In this document: piece after piece, positions 20,703 to 35,059 of the stretch
Position numbering within the stretch: position 1 is the first letter of the stretch
How the letters are laid out: each line of letters begins with the position of its first letter
Origin: Actinotalea soli
GTDB taxonomy: Bacteria > Actinomycetota > Actinomycetes > Actinomycetales > Cellulomonadaceae
Assembly (NCBI RefSeq): GCF_017565425.1
Contig: NZ_JAGEMK010000005.1
Coordinates: 186,001 to 250,000, forward strand
DNA: 64,000 nt
Reading direction: 5' to 3'
Translations under genes and position numbers: made by a program
The notes under the pieces: generated by a model
Databases searched by the model: none
What the model saw: only the letters and a program-made list of their open reading frames with translations
Told to the model about the DNA's origin: nothing

Positions 20703-21707
20703 TCAGGCGGCTCGGTCGACCAGTGCCTCGGCGAAGGACACGAGGGCGTCCTTGACGGCTCCCGAGGGAAGCGTACCGAGTGCGCGGACCGCATCCTGCG
20801 CCCAGGCCTCGGCCCTCGCCCGGGTCTCCTCGACCACGGGGTGGCCCCGCAGGCCGGCGACGGCCTCGGCGAGCGCAGCGTCGTCGGTGAGGTCCGCGTC
20901 GAGGAGGCGCACGAGCTCCCGGTCCCCCTCGGTGCCTTCGGGCCCGGCGGCCTGCGCGCGGAGCAGCAGGGCGGGCATGGTGGGCACGCCCTCGCGCAGG
21001 TCGGTCCCCGGGGTCTTGCCCGTCTGGGCCGGGTCGGCGCTCAGGTCGATCACGTCGTCGGCGAGCTGGAAGGCGACGCCCACCTTCTCGCCGTACGCGA
21101 CCAGCGTGCTGACGACGTCGGGCCGGCAGCCCGCGAACATGGCCCCGAACCTCGCCGAGGTGGCGATGAGCGACCCCGTCTTGTCCGAGAGCACCTGGAT
21201 GTAGTGCTCGACAGGGTCCTCGTGCTCGGCCGGGCCGACCGTCTCGTGCAGCTGGCCCAGGCAGAGCCTCTCGAAGGTGCTCGCCTGGATCCGGACGGCG
21301 TCCGGTCCGAGCCCGGCGACCACCGCGGAGGCACGCGCGAACAGCAGGTCCCCGGTGAGGATCGCGACGTGGTTGCCCCAGACCTCGTGGGCTGCGGGGG
21401 CGCCGCGACGTACCGGGGCCGAGTCCATGACGTCGTCGTGGTAGAGCGTCGCGAGGTGGGTCAGCTCGACCACGACCGCGGCGTCGACGACCTCGGGACG
21501 GTGCCCCTCGCCCAGCTGGGCGGCCAGCAGGGTCAGCAGCGGCCGCAGCCGCTTGCCCCCCGCGTTGACCAGGTGCCGGGAGGCGGTGTCGGCGAGCACG
21601 TCCGCGTGGGCGACCGCGCCGCGCAGGCGCTCCTCGACGAGGGAGAGCCGACCCGTGAGCAGCTCGGTGAGCTCCGGGTCGGCCACCGGCAGGGACAGAG
21701 AGCTCAC
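20703..21707 (-). CDS. Polyprenyl diphosphate synthase (menaquinone side chain)
   Basis: 334 residues. GTG start at 21707 overlaps the nuoN stop (GTGA). A long-chain trans-prenyl synthase: first Asp-rich motif LYHDDVMD and second QLADDVID, each DDxxD, plus GGKRLRP and the Lys-Thr pair DKTGSL. It elongates isoprenyl diphosphates with IPP; the product length cannot be read from the sequence. Translational coupling to complex I genes and the nearby men genes point to the menaquinone tail (heptaprenyl to nonaprenyl). It is related to HepT/GrcC/IspB proteins. Confidence 0.92.
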   Translation of the reverse strand: MSSLSLPVADPELTELLTGRLSLVEERLRGAVAHADVLADTASRHLVNAGGKRLRPLLTLLAAQLGEGHRPEVVDAAVVVELTHLATLYHDDVMDSAPVRRGAPAAHEVWGNHVAILTGDLLFARASAVVAGLGPDAVRIQASTFERLCLGQLHETVGPAEHEDPVEHYIQVLSDKTGSLIATSARFGAMFAGCRPDVVSTLVAYGEKVGVAFQLADDVIDLSADPAQTGKTPGTDLREGVPTMPALLLRAQAAGPEGTEGDRELVRLLDADLTDDAALAEAVAGLRGHPVVEETRARAEAWAQDAVRALGTLPSGAVKDALVSFAEALVDRAA

Positions 21708-23287
21708 GGGATGAAGACCGCCGCGTCGGCGAGCACGTCGAGCAGCGGTGACGGGAAGACGCCCAGCGCGATCGTGCCGAGCACACCGAGACCGATCGCG
21801 ACCGTCGTCAGCCCCTCGGACCGGACCACGGTCGTCGACTCCCCGGCCGTGCCGATCGGGTCGGTGAAGAACATCAGCACGATCAGCCGCACGTAGAAGA
21901 AGACCGCCGCGGCCGAGGCCACCACGCCGACGACGACGAGCCAGGCGAGCCCACCGTCGATCGCCGCCGCGAAGACCGCGAACTTCCCTGCGAAGCCGGC
22001 CGTGAGCGGGATCCCCGCGAAGGACAGCAGGAAGAGGGTGAAGGCACCCGCGAGGACGGGGTGACGCTGCCCCAGGCCGGACCACTGCGACAGGTGCGTC
22101 GCCTCGGCGACGACGGCCCCACCCGGGCCCGCGTTGACCTCGCGGACCAGCGACACGATCGCGAAGGCGCCGATGGTGGCGAGCCCGTAGGCCAGCAGGT
22201 AGAAGAGCACCGAGCTGATCCCGGACTGGGTGAGCGCCACGACGCCGACGAGGATGAAGCCCGCGTGGGCGATCGAGGAGTAGGCGAGCATCCGCTTGAT
22301 GTCGGTCTGCACGATCGCCACGACGGTGCCGACCACCATGGTGATGACCGTGACCCCGAGCAGCAGGGGCATGAGGTCCCACTCGAGGGGCGGGAGCACC
22401 ACGTAGACGATCCGCAGCATCGCACCGAAGGCCGCGAGCTTGGTGCACGCCGCCATGAAGCCGGTGATCGGGGTCGGTGCGCCCTGGTAGACGTCCGGGG
22501 TCCAGGAGTGGAACGGCACGGCGCCGACCTTGAACAGCAGACCCACGAGCACCAGGACGAGCCCCGCCAGCAGCAGACCGTCCATGCCCACGACCGTGGT
22601 CGTGGCGACGGCGATGTCCGCGAGGCGCACCGACCCGGCGAAGCCGTACAGCAGGGCCGCGCCGAAGAGGAAGAAGGCCGAGGCGAAGGCTCCCAGGAGG
22701 AAGTACTTCATCGACGCCTCCTGGCTGAGCAGGCGACGACGGCGGGCCATGCCCGACAGCAGGTAGAGCGGCAGGGAGAGGACCTCGAGGGCCACGAAGA
22801 GGGTCAGCAGGTCCCCCGCGGCCGGGAAGATCATCATCCCGCCGAGGGCGAAGAGCACCAGCGGGTAGACCTCGGTCTGCTCGAGGCCCTTGCGCCGAGC
22901 GACCTCCTCGTAGTCCGAGCCGGGAACCGCTGAGGCCGAGGGCGCGAAGGCGTCCTCCCCCGACTCGGTCCGGTCGGCGATGACCAGGAAGGCCACCAGA
23001 CCCAGCAGCGCGAGCATGCCCTGGAGCACGAGCGCAGGGCCGTCGAGGATGATCGAGCCGTCGAGCACCACGGTGCCGCCGGTCTCACGGACCCCGGACC
23101 ACAGGGCTGCGACCGCCACGATCGCGGCCGCGGTCGCGGCCAGGGAGAGGGCGAGCTGCACGGGGCGCCGTACGCGCTGCGGGGCGAAGGCCTCGACGAG
23201 CACGCCGATCACTCCCGCGCCGAGCACCAGGAGCACGGGCGTCAGCTGGGCCCAGGCGATCTCAGGCGCCACGAAGGCCGCAGTCAC
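21704..23287 (-). CDS. nuoN: NADH-quinone oxidoreductase subunit N
   Basis: 527 residues, GTG start overlapping the nuoM stop (GTGA). One of the three antiporter-like proton-pumping membrane subunits of complex I, with about 14 hydrophobic helices. Recognisable family segments include FAIVSLVREV and the conserved stretch around KVGAVPFHSWTPDVYQGAP, which carries a helix-7-type lysine. It completes the 14-gene nuo operon and is followed by the prenyl synthase in an overlap. Confidence 0.95.
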   Translation of the reverse strand: MTAAFVAPEIAWAQLTPVLLVLGAGVIGVLVEAFAPQRVRRPVQLALSLAATAAAIVAVAALWSGVRETGGTVVLDGSIILDGPALVLQGMLALLGLVAFLVIADRTESGEDAFAPSASAVPGSDYEEVARRKGLEQTEVYPLVLFALGGMMIFPAAGDLLTLFVALEVLSLPLYLLSGMARRRRLLSQEASMKYFLLGAFASAFFLFGAALLYGFAGSVRLADIAVATTTVVGMDGLLLAGLVLVLVGLLFKVGAVPFHSWTPDVYQGAPTPITGFMAACTKLAAFGAMLRIVYVVLPPLEWDLMPLLLGVTVITMVVGTVVAIVQTDIKRMLAYSSIAHAGFILVGVVALTQSGISSVLFYLLAYGLATIGAFAIVSLVREVNAGPGGAVVAEATHLSQWSGLGQRHPVLAGAFTLFLLSFAGIPLTAGFAGKFAVFAAAIDGGLAWLVVVGVVASAAAVFFYVRLIVLMFFTDPIGTAGESTTVVRSEGLTTVAIGLGVLGTIALGVFPSPLLDVLADAAVFIP

Positions 23288-24891
23288 TGGTCACTCCCGT
23301 CATCGGTGGTGCTGGTACTGGTCTCGTCGGCGTAGCTCGCGGTGGCGTCCTGGACCCCGACGTCCTCGAGGGTCTGCGAGGCGGGCTCGCGGACCAGGTC
23401 GAGGGCGGGGGCGGGGTAGAAGCCGAGCACGAGCATCAGACCGAGCAGCGGCGCGACGGCCACCTTCTCCCGCACCGAGAGGTCAGGGGTGGCGGCGAGC
23501 TCGGGGCGCACCGGGCCGGTGAAGACCTTCTGGTACGTCCAGAGGACGTAGATCGCTGCGAGCACCACACCGAGGGTGGCGACGATCGCCGCCGGGCGGT
23601 TGGCGCCGTAGGTCCCGACGATGACCAGGAACTCGCTGACGAAGGTCGAGAGCCCGGGCAGGGACAGGGCGGAGAGACCCGCGACCAGGAAGGTGCCGGC
23701 CAGGACCGGGACGACCTTCTGCAGGCCGCCGAAGTCCTCGATGCGCTGCGAGCCCCGCCGTGCGACGAGGAACCCGGCGATGAGGAAGAGCGCCCCGGTC
23801 GAGAGGCCGTGGTTGACCATGTAGAGCGAGGCACCCTGGACGCTCACCGAGGTGAAGGCGAAGATCCCCAGGACGATGAAGCCGAAGTGGCTGACCGAGG
23901 TGTACGCGATGAGGCGCATCAGGTCGCTCTGCCCGATCGCCAGCAGCGCGCCGTAGAGGATCGAGACGACCGCCAGCACGATGATCACCGGCGCCGCCCA
24001 GCGCGAGGCCTCGGGGAAGAGCGGCAGGCACAGGGTGAGCATCCCGAAGGTGCCGACCTTGTCCAGCACCCCGACCAGCAGCACCGAGGTCCCTGCCGGG
24101 GCCTGCTCGGCGGTGTCCGGCAGCCAGGTGTGCACCGGCCACATCGGCGCCTTGATGGCGAACGCCAGGAAGAAGGCCAGGAAGATGAGCCGCTCGGTGG
24201 TGACCGACATCTCCGTGCCGACGAGGTTGTCGACGAGGAATCCCTCGGGGCCGCCGGGGCCCTGCAGGTACAGGGCGATGACCCCCGCGAGCATCACGAG
24301 CCCACCGGCGAGCGAGAACAGCAGGAACTTCACCGCGGCGTAGCGCCGCTGGAGGCCGCCGAAGGCCCCGACCATGAAGTAGACGGGGATGAGCATGGCC
24401 TCGAAGAGCACGTAGAACAGGAAGACGTCACGGGCCGCGAAGACCGCGACCATGAGGGCCTCGAGCACCAGGACCAGGGCCATGTAGTGCCGGATGCGCC
24501 CTCCCGCGACGACCTCGCGAGCACTCGCCGTGCCCTCGGTCCCGGCGGCCGCGCGGTCGGGGTGCTCGCGCCAGGCGGCGAGGAGCACCAGGGGCACCAG
24601 CACCACGGAGAGCAGCACCAGGAGCAGGCCGACGCCGTCGACGCCCACGGCGTAGCTCACGCCGAAGGCCGGGATCCAGGAGGCCTGCTCGACCAGCTGG
24701 TGGGTGCCTGCGTCCGCGCTGTCGAAGCTCAGCGCCGCGAGGACGCCGACCAGGAGGGCCACGAGGGAGAAGCCGACCGCGATCGGCCGCGCGTGGCGGC
24801 GGGCGGCGCTGGGCAGCGCCCAGAGCACCGCGGCCCCGATGAGCGGCACCACGATGAGCGTGGTGAGCCAGGGGAAGGTCTGATCCTGCAT
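23284..24891 (-). CDS. nuoM: NADH-quinone oxidoreductase subunit M
   Basis: 535 residues from MQDQTFPWL (ATG at 24891, GGGGAAG upstream). An upstream in-frame start would run into nuoL and lacks conservation. Antiporter-like membrane subunit of complex I with about 14 helices. The segment AFAIKAPMWPVHTWLPDTAEQAP is the family hallmark, including the essential Lys and the conserved PxHTWLPDAH-type run (here ending AEQ). The last 40 residues form a polar Ser/Thr/Asp tail. Confidence 0.95.
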   Translation of the reverse strand: MQDQTFPWLTTLIVVPLIGAAVLWALPSAARRHARPIAVGFSLVALLVGVLAALSFDSADAGTHQLVEQASWIPAFGVSYAVGVDGVGLLLVLLSVVLVPLVLLAAWREHPDRAAAGTEGTASAREVVAGGRIRHYMALVLVLEALMVAVFAARDVFLFYVLFEAMLIPVYFMVGAFGGLQRRYAAVKFLLFSLAGGLVMLAGVIALYLQGPGGPEGFLVDNLVGTEMSVTTERLIFLAFFLAFAIKAPMWPVHTWLPDTAEQAPAGTSVLLVGVLDKVGTFGMLTLCLPLFPEASRWAAPVIIVLAVVSILYGALLAIGQSDLMRLIAYTSVSHFGFIVLGIFAFTSVSVQGASLYMVNHGLSTGALFLIAGFLVARRGSQRIEDFGGLQKVVPVLAGTFLVAGLSALSLPGLSTFVSEFLVIVGTYGANRPAAIVATLGVVLAAIYVLWTYQKVFTGPVRPELAATPDLSVREKVAVAPLLGLMLVLGFYPAPALDLVREPASQTLEDVGVQDATASYADETSTSTTDDGSDQ

Positions 24892-24907
24892 GTGTGGTGT
24901 CTTCCCC

Positions 24908-26896
<1,989 letters not shown>

Positions 26897-26906
26897 GGGC
26901 GCTCCC

Positions 26907-27206
26907 TCAGCTCTTCAGCAGGTTGGCGTCGTCGACCGAGGCCGAGCGGCGGGTACGGAAGATCGCGACGATGATCGCGAGGCCGATGACGACCTCGGCG
27001 GCGGCCACGACCATGACGAAGAAGGCCACGACCTGACCGCTCAGGTCACCGTGGATCCGGGCGAAGGTCACGAAGGCGAGGTTCGTCGCGTTGAGCATGA
27101 GCTCGACGCCCATGAAGACGATGATCGCGTTGCGCCGCAGCAGCACCACGGTCGTGCCGATCGAGAAGAGGATCGCCGCGAGGACCAGGTAGTTCGTCAG
27201 GTTCAT
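26907..27206 (-). CDS. nuoK: NADH-quinone oxidoreductase subunit K
   Basis: 99 residues, three transmembrane helices, the usual NuoK size. The conserved glutamates of the proton channel are present in [13 protein letters not shown] and [13 protein letters not shown]. Start ATG overlaps the nuoJ stop (ATGA). Confidence 0.95.
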   Translation of the reverse strand: MNLTNYLVLAAILFSIGTTVVLLRRNAIIVFMGVELMLNATNLAFVTFARIHGDLSGQVVAFFVMVVAAAEVVIGLAIIVAIFRTRRSASVDDANLLKS

Positions 27207-28111
27207 CGGTTGGGCTCCTCACCCGTGATCGACCGATCGGGGGGAGCCGCCCCGGTCGCGTCGGCATCGCCGGTGCTCTCCTCGGCCTCGGTGAGGTGCG
27301 GGGCGTCGGGTCCCTGGAAGGCGGCGACCTCGGAGACCGCACGCTCCTGGCCGCGGACCCGCAGCACGCGCGGCACCGAGCTGTCGAGCGGACGCCCGTC
27401 GGGCCCGAGGGCCGGGACGTCCATGGCGTTGCTCCGGGCGTAGACGCCCGGGGCGGGCAGCGGGGTCAGCACGGTGCCGGCGGAGACGCGGGCGTCCGCG
27501 CGCTCCTTCTGCCCCACGCGGCGGGTGAGCCGCTGGCGGTGGGTCAGCACGAGCGCGCCCAGGGCTGCCGTGATGAGCAGGATGCCGACGACCTCGAGGG
27601 CGAAGACGTAGTCGCCGAAGATGATGCGGGCGACGCCCACCGCGTTGGTGTCGGCGTTGGCGGCCTCGAGGCCGACCGGGGTCATGTCCGCCGCGGTCAG
27701 GACCACGCCGCTCAGCACCCCGGCGAGGCCCAGGCCCAGCAGGACGCCGACCCAGCGCTGCCCGGCGATCGTCTCGACGAGGGAGTCCGAGGAGTCCACG
27801 CCGACGAGCATCAGCACGAACAGGAAGAGCATCATCACCGCGCCGGTGTAGACGATCACCTGCACGACGCCGAGGAAGGGGGCCTCCTGCGCGACGTAGA
27901 GGATCGCGAGGCACACCATGACGAGCACGACGCTCATCGCGGCGTGCACCGTCTTGCGGGCGAAGAGCAGGCCCAGGGCCGCGAGGACCATCACGGGGGC
28001 GATGAACCAGAAGAGGACCTCCTCCCCCGTGCTCGTGCGTCCGGTCTCGGCCAGGGATGCCAGGACGGGGGCCGCGGGCAGCGAACCCAGGGCCACGGCG
28101 GACGCGCTCAT
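27203..28111 (-). CDS. nuoJ: NADH-quinone oxidoreductase subunit J
   Basis: 302 residues from MSASAVAL (ATG at 28111 overlapping the nuoI stop as ATGA). Five transmembrane helices in the first 200 residues, with the signature [19 protein letters not shown]. The remaining 100 residues form a polar, Asp/Glu/Pro-rich cytoplasmic tail, longer than in most bacteria but common in actinobacterial NuoJ. Confidence 0.94.
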   Translation of the reverse strand: MSASAVALGSLPAAPVLASLAETGRTSTGEEVLFWFIAPVMVLAALGLLFARKTVHAAMSVVLVMVCLAILYVAQEAPFLGVVQVIVYTGAVMMLFLFVLMLVGVDSSDSLVETIAGQRWVGVLLGLGLAGVLSGVVLTAADMTPVGLEAANADTNAVGVARIIFGDYVFALEVVGILLITAALGALVLTHRQRLTRRVGQKERADARVSAGTVLTPLPAPGVYARSNAMDVPALGPDGRPLDSSVPRVLRVRGQERAVSEVAAFQGPDAPHLTEAEESTGDADATGAAPPDRSITGEEPNR

Positions 28112-28812
28112 CGGGCCTCGCTCTGCTCGTGCCCGGCGGGCCGCAGCGCCGCGAGCGACTCGTCCTCGGGGCGCCACTGAGCGACCCAGTCGATCTGCTC
28201 GGGGACGGGGCCCGCCACGTCGCCGCGGTAGTAGTCGTCGTCCTCGGTACCCGGGACCATCGGGTGCGGAGCGGCGAGCATGCCGTCGCCCAGGGGGGCG
28301 AGCAGGTCCTGCTTCTCGTAGATCATCCCCCGCCGCGTGGGACCGGCGAGCTCGTAGTCGTTCGTCATCGTGAGGGCACGCGTGGGACACGCCTCGATGC
28401 ACAGCCCGCAGAAGATGCAGCGCAGGTAGTTGATCTGGTAGACGCGGCCGTACCGCTCGCCGGGCGAGAACTGCGCGTCCGGGGTGTTGTCCGCGCCCTC
28501 GACGTAGATGGCGTCCGCGGGGCAGGCCCAGGCGCACAGCTCGCAGCCGATGCACTTCTCGAGACCGTCAGGGTGCCGGTTGAGCTGGTGCCGACCGTGG
28601 TAGCGAGGCTTGGTCGGGACCTTCTCGTACGGGTACTGCTCGGTCACCGTCGGCTTGAACATCGACGCGAAGGTCACGCCGAAGCCGGCAGCCGGCGCGA
28701 GGATCTCGCCCAGGCCGGACTTGCCCGGCAGGAGCGACTCGTACTCGGCGGCCGGGCGCGGGGCGCCGACCTCGCCGGCCTGGTCGCGCCGGGTGATGTC
28801 GTCGTCAGCCAC
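28108..28812 (-). CDS. nuoI: NADH-quinone oxidoreductase subunit I (2x[4Fe-4S])
   Basis: 234 residues. Start GTG at 28812 overlaps the end of nuoH by eight bases. Two ferredoxin-type cluster motifs: [12 protein letters not shown] (Cys87, 90, 93, 97) and [12 protein letters not shown] (Cys132, 135, 138, 142), binding clusters N6a and N6b that carry electrons toward NuoB. A C-terminal extension of about 70 acidic residues follows the fold. Confidence 0.95.
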   Translation of the reverse strand: MADDDITRRDQAGEVGAPRPAAEYESLLPGKSGLGEILAPAAGFGVTFASMFKPTVTEQYPYEKVPTKPRYHGRHQLNRHPDGLEKCIGCELCAWACPADAIYVEGADNTPDAQFSPGERYGRVYQINYLRCIFCGLCIEACPTRALTMTNDYELAGPTRRGMIYEKQDLLAPLGDGMLAAPHPMVPGTEDDDYYRGDVAGPVPEQIDWVAQWRPEDESLAALRPAGHEQSEAR

Positions 28813-30199
28813 GGGGCTCCTCCTCCTCGCCGTCGGACGGCTGGTCGGTCGTGCTGGCGTCGGCCTCGGCCGTGAGGACTGCGGTCGCGGTCCTCTGCTC
28901 GGTCTCCTCGGCCAGGCGCGCTCGGCGTCGGGGCGAGGGGGGCAGGGTCTGCCCCGGCAGCGGCGGGACAGGGTATCCACCTGCGAAGGCGTCGAACTCC
29001 TCCGGCTCGCCCTCCGTGGCCGGTGGTGCCTTCTTCTCGGGGATGAGGAAGGAGAGGCCGATCGCGACCACCGCGACCACGCCGAGGGCGATGAGCAGCG
29101 TCTGCAGGTCGATGTCGGTGAACTGGCGGACGCTCTGCACCGCGGCGACCATGACGATCCACACGAGGGCCGCGGGGATGAGGATCTTCCAGCCGAACTT
29201 CATGAACTGGTCGTAGCGGAAGCGCAGCAGCGTGCCGCGGATCCACACGAACAGGAACATGAAGGTCCACAGCTTGGCGAGGAACCAGAGCAGCGGCCAC
29301 CAGCCCTCGTTGAACATCCCGTCGTTGATGAGGTGCAGCCCGAAGGGGGCACGCCACCCGCCGAAGAAGAGGGTCGTCGCGATCGCCGAGACGTTGAGCA
29401 TGTTGATGTACTCGGCGAGGAAGAACCATGCGAACTTCATCGAGGAGTACTCGGTCATGAAGCCCGAGACGAGCTCTCCCTCGGCCTCGGGGAGGTCGAA
29501 GGGCAGGCGGTTGACCTCACCGACCATCGAGATGAAGTAGATGACGAAGGCCGGCAGCAGCGGCAGGAACCACCAGATCTGCTCCTGCGAGGCCACGATC
29601 TGCGAGGTCGACATCGACCCGGCCAGGATGAAGACGCTGACCAGGGACAGGCCCATCGCGAGCTCGTAGGAGATGACCTGCGCCGTCGAGCGGACCCCGC
29701 CGAGCAGGGGGTAGGTCGAGCCCGAGGCCCAGCCTCCCAGGACGATCCCGTACACGCCGAAGGAGGCGGCGGCCAGGATGTAGAGCACCGAGACCGGGAA
29801 GTCGGTCAGCTGCAGCGGCGTCACGACGCCGAAGATCGACACCTCGGGACCCAGCGGGATGACCGCGAAGATCAGCAGCGAGGCGAAGACCGAGATCATC
29901 GGTGCGAGCAGGTAGAGCACCTTGTCCGCGGCCTTGACGTTGATGTCCTCCTTGAGCAGGAGCTTCATCGCGTCGGCCAGGGACTGCAGGAGCCCGAAGG
30001 GCCCGTGCACGTTGGGCCCGGGGCGGATCTGCATCCGCGCCACGACCTTGCGCTCGAACCAGATCGCGACGAGCACGCTCGTGAGCAGGAACACCACGAC
30101 GCCGACGGCCTTGATCGCGACGATCCACCAGGTGTCGTTGCTGAAGTCCGCCCCGGTGGCCACGGCCACCTGGGTCGGCACGAGCGTCAGGCCCGGCAT
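28805..30199 (-). CDS. nuoH: NADH-quinone oxidoreductase subunit H
   Basis: 464 residues; ATG overlaps the nuoG stop by one base (TGATG). Membrane subunit next to the quinone site, about eight helices. Conserved family segments: [21 protein letters not shown] and [20 protein letters not shown], with the acidic quinone-site loop. The last 90 residues are a polar tail not needed for the fold. Confidence 0.95.
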   Translation of the reverse strand: MPGLTLVPTQVAVATGADFSNDTWWIVAIKAVGVVVFLLTSVLVAIWFERKVVARMQIRPGPNVHGPFGLLQSLADAMKLLLKEDINVKAADKVLYLLAPMISVFASLLIFAVIPLGPEVSIFGVVTPLQLTDFPVSVLYILAAASFGVYGIVLGGWASGSTYPLLGGVRSTAQVISYELAMGLSLVSVFILAGSMSTSQIVASQEQIWWFLPLLPAFVIYFISMVGEVNRLPFDLPEAEGELVSGFMTEYSSMKFAWFFLAEYINMLNVSAIATTLFFGGWRAPFGLHLINDGMFNEGWWPLLWFLAKLWTFMFLFVWIRGTLLRFRYDQFMKFGWKILIPAALVWIVMVAAVQSVRQFTDIDLQTLLIALGVVAVVAIGLSFLIPEKKAPPATEGEPEEFDAFAGGYPVPPLPGQTLPPSPRRRARLAEETEQRTATAVLTAEADASTTDQPSDGEEEEPRG

Positions 30200-32867
30200 C
30201 AGAGCGTCCCTCCGTCGTCGGCGGCGGTCGTCGCCGTCGTCACCGTCGAGGCCGCAGCGACCTCGACCACGGCACCGGCGTCGACCCCGAGGGTACGGCG
30301 CACGGCCGACCCCACCGAGTTCGTCGGCAGCCAGACCACGCCGTCCGCCATCGGGGTCACGGCGACCGGCAGGGTGACCTGCCCGCGAGGCGTGCGCACC
30401 GTGATGCCCTGCCCCGAGGCGATCCCGAGCCGGTCGGCGTGCGTGGCCGAGACCCGCGCGACGGGGCGCTGGGAGGTGCCCGCCAGGAAGGCCTCGCCCT
30501 CCTGGCAGCGACCTGCGTCGAGCAGCAGGTGCCAGGTCGCCAGGACGGCCTGACCGGCACCCAGGGCGGGAGGCTCGACCGCGGCAGCGGCCGGAGCCGC
30601 GACGCGCCCGCCGTCCCAGCCACCGAGCTGGTCGATCTCGGCGTGGACCTCGGTCGTGGTCGCCAGGCCGAGCTGGACGTCCATCGCGTCGGCGAGGGCG
30701 TCGAGCACACGGTGGTCGGCCATCGAGGTCGAGGTGAGCGCCTGGGGGAACGGCCGCGGGCGACCCTCCCAGTTGAGGAACGTGCCGGCCTTCTCGACCG
30801 GGGGCGCCACGGGCAGGACCACGTCCGCGAGCTCGGTCACCGCCGAGGCGCGGACCTCGAGGGAGACGAGGAAGCCCACGGCCTCGAGGGCTGCGCGGGC
30901 CCCGGCGGGGTCGGGCAGGTCGGCCGGGTCGAGACCGCCGACCACGAGGCCGCCGAGCTCACCGGACCGGGCTGCCGCGAGGATCTGCTCGGCGTCACGG
31001 CCCGGCTCGGCCGGGAGCCTCTCGACGTCCCAGGCCGCGCCGACGTCGACCCGCGCCTGCGGGTCAGCCACGGGGCGCCCACCCGGCAGCAGGGTCGGCA
31101 GGGTGCCGAGCTCGACACCGCCGCGCTCCCCCGCGCGACGGGGGATCCACGCCAGGCGGGCCCCGGTGCGCTCGGCGAGGCGGAGCACCGCGCTCAGCCC
31201 GCCCGGGACCGTCGCCAGACGCTCCCCGACCAGGATCACTGCCTCGGGGCCCAGGGCCTCGGCGACCGCCGAGACCGAGGACTCGCTCGAGGTGCCGACC
31301 GCGTCGAGCACCTCGGGCTCGGTCCCGGGGACCGCCTGGACCAGGGTGCCGTCGAGGCGCTCGAGGCCACGGCTCGCGAAGGGGGCGACCGAGAAGACCT
31401 TCGTGCGACCGCCCTGGACACCCTTGCGGAGCCTCAGGAAGGTGATGCCGCCCTCGTCCTCGGCCTCGAAGGCCACCAGCAGCACCGTGGGTGCGTGCTC
31501 GAGGTCGGCGAAGGTCACGGACATCCGCGACCCGGCGACGTGGTGACCGAGGAAGGCCTCCTCCTCGGCCGAGGCCGGACGCGCACGGTGGTCGACGTCG
31601 TTGGTGCCGAGAGCGACCCGCGCGAACTTCCCGTAGGCGTAGGCGTCCTCCATCGTCAGTCGGCCACCAGGCAGCACGCCGACCCCGCCGGCGGCGCGGG
31701 CGGCCGCGAGGCCCTCGGCCGCGGCCTCGAAGGCCTCGGCCCAGCTCGCGGGGCGCAGCTCGCCGCGGGTCCCGTCCGCACCGGGCTCACGGACCATCGG
31801 CGCGGTGAGCCGGTCGGCCAGGCCCTGCCAGGGGAAGCCGAAGCGGTCCTTGTCGCTGATCCACTCCTCGTTGACCGCGGGGTCGTCCCCCGCGAGGCGG
31901 CGCAGGACGACGCCGCGTCGGTGGTCGACGCGGATGGCCGCGCCGTTGGAGTCGTGCTCCGCGATGCCCGGGGTCGAGACCAGGTCGAAGGGGCGCGACC
32001 GGAACCGGTACGCGGCGCTGGTCAGGGCTCCGACGGGGCAGATCTGCACCGTGTTGCCCGAGAAGTAGGAGGCGAAGGGCCGGCCCGAGGTGTCGACCGT
32101 GGCCATGCCCGCGGGCCCGGCCGGGTCGGCGGGGTCGGTCGAGGGCAGGCCCGTGGCAGCACTGATCGGCGTGCCGTCGGGCTGGACCCCGCGGTAGACC
32201 TCGGCCGGCTCGCTGCCCGCGAAGCCGAGCACGCCCGGGTCGAAGATGCCGATCTGCTGCTTGACCCCACGCTGCTGCAGGTCGATGAACGGGTCGCCGG
32301 CGATCTCCTCGGAGAAGCGGGTGCAGCGCTGGCAGAGCACGCAGCGGTCCCGGTCGAGCAGGATCTGGGTCGAGATCGCGATCGGCTTGGGGAAGGTCCG
32401 CTTGACGTCGTGGAAGCGGCTCGTGCCTCGCCCGTTGCTCATCGCCTGGTTCTGCAGGGGGCACTCGCCGCCCTTGTCGCAGGTGGGGCAGTCGAGCGGG
32501 TGGTTGATGAGGAGCAGCTCGAGCACGCCGTGCTGGGCCTTGTCCGCCACGGCCGAGCTGCGCTGGGTCTTGACGACCATGCCCGGGGTGGCCTCGAGGG
32601 TGCAGGAGGCCTGCGGCTTGGGCATCGGCCGGACGTTGCCCTCGCGGTCCGGGGCGGCGACCTCGACCAGGCACTGCCGGCAGGCGCCCACCGGGGCGAG
32701 CAGCGGGTGGTCGCAGAACCGGGGGATCTGGATCCCGATCTGCTCGGCGGCGCGGATGACCAGGGTGCCCTTGGGCACCGCGACCTCGACGTCGTCGATG
32801 GTGAACGTCACCTGGTCGGCCGGGGCGGGGGTGCTCCCCGAGGTCCCGGTCTTCGGTGTCGTCGTCG

Positions 32868-32871
<4 letters not shown>
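30199..32871 (-). CDS. nuoG: NADH-quinone oxidoreductase subunit G
   Basis: 890 residues from MTTTTPKTG (ATG at 32871 overlapping the nuoF stop, ATGA). N-terminal plant-type [2Fe-2S] ferredoxin domain (Cys53, 64, 67, 90), then the His-Cys3 [4Fe-4S] site (His124, Cys128, 131, 137), then a further [4Fe-4S] site starting CVLCQRC (Cys177, 180, 183). A molybdopterin-oxidoreductase-like domain without cofactor follows. The Ala/Gly-rich divergent C-terminal half is typical of actinobacterial NuoG. Confidence 0.95.
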
Positions 32872-34222
<1,351 letters not shown>

Positions 34223-34223
<1 letters not shown>

Positions 34224-35059
34224 CACGTCTCCTTGCTCGCGTCGCGACCGGTCGTGGTGTCGGACGTGCCACCCGAGGGCGGCGCGGACGGGGTGTCGAC
34301 GCTGGACTGCTCGCCGCCGGCCTCCGGGGCCACGGGGGCGTCCTGCCCGGCAGCGGACGGCCCGCCGTCGGCCGCGCCCGCGCTGCTCTGCGAGGGGGCC
34401 TCCCAGCCCTGCTCGCGGGCGAGCCGGCGACCGACCAGGGTCGGCTCCCCTGCGCCCACGCCCTCGTCGGCGCGGCCGTCGTGGAAGCCCGCGAGGACGC
34501 GGGACATCGCCTTGAAGGAGCAGACCGAGGAGGCGCCGCGGGTGGGTGCGACCTGCTCGCCGGCGCGCAGCCGGTCCACGACCTGCTTGGCCGAGTCGGG
34601 GGTCTGGTTGTCGAAGAACTCCCAGTTGACCATCATCACGGGCGCGTAGTCGCACGCCGCGTTGCACTCGACCCGCTCGAGGGTGACCTTGCCGTCCTCG
34701 GTGGTCTCGTCGTGGCCCACGCCGAGGTGCTCGGAGAGCTCGTCGTAGATCGCGTCCCCACCCATGACCGCGCACAGGGTGTTGGTGCAGACCCCGACGG
34801 TGTACTCGCCGTTGGGGTGGCGCTTGTACTGGGTGTAGAAGGTCGCCACGGCCGAGACCTCGGCGGTGCTGAGCGCGAGGGTCCGGGCGCAGAAGGCGAT
34901 CCCGTCGGGGCTCACGTAGCCGTCCTCGGACTGCACGAGGTGCAGCAGCGGCAGCAGGGCCGAGCGAGGGTCGGGGTAGCGCGCCGTGGCGGCCGCGGCG
35001 TCGCGCTCGAGGCGCTCGAGCTTGGCCCCCTCGTAGGGCTCGTAGGTCGTGCTCGCCAT
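34223..35059 (-). CDS. nuoE: NADH-quinone oxidoreductase subunit E ([2Fe-2S])
   Basis: 278 residues; ATG at 35059 overlaps nuoD (TGATG). Thioredoxin-like fold with [2Fe-2S] ligands Cys91, Cys96, Cys132 and Cys136 (CTNTLC and CNAAC). The fold ends near residue 200; the remaining 75-80 residues are a disordered Gly/Ser/Ala/Pro tail, clearly longer than the usual 160-220 residue protein. Confidence 0.94.
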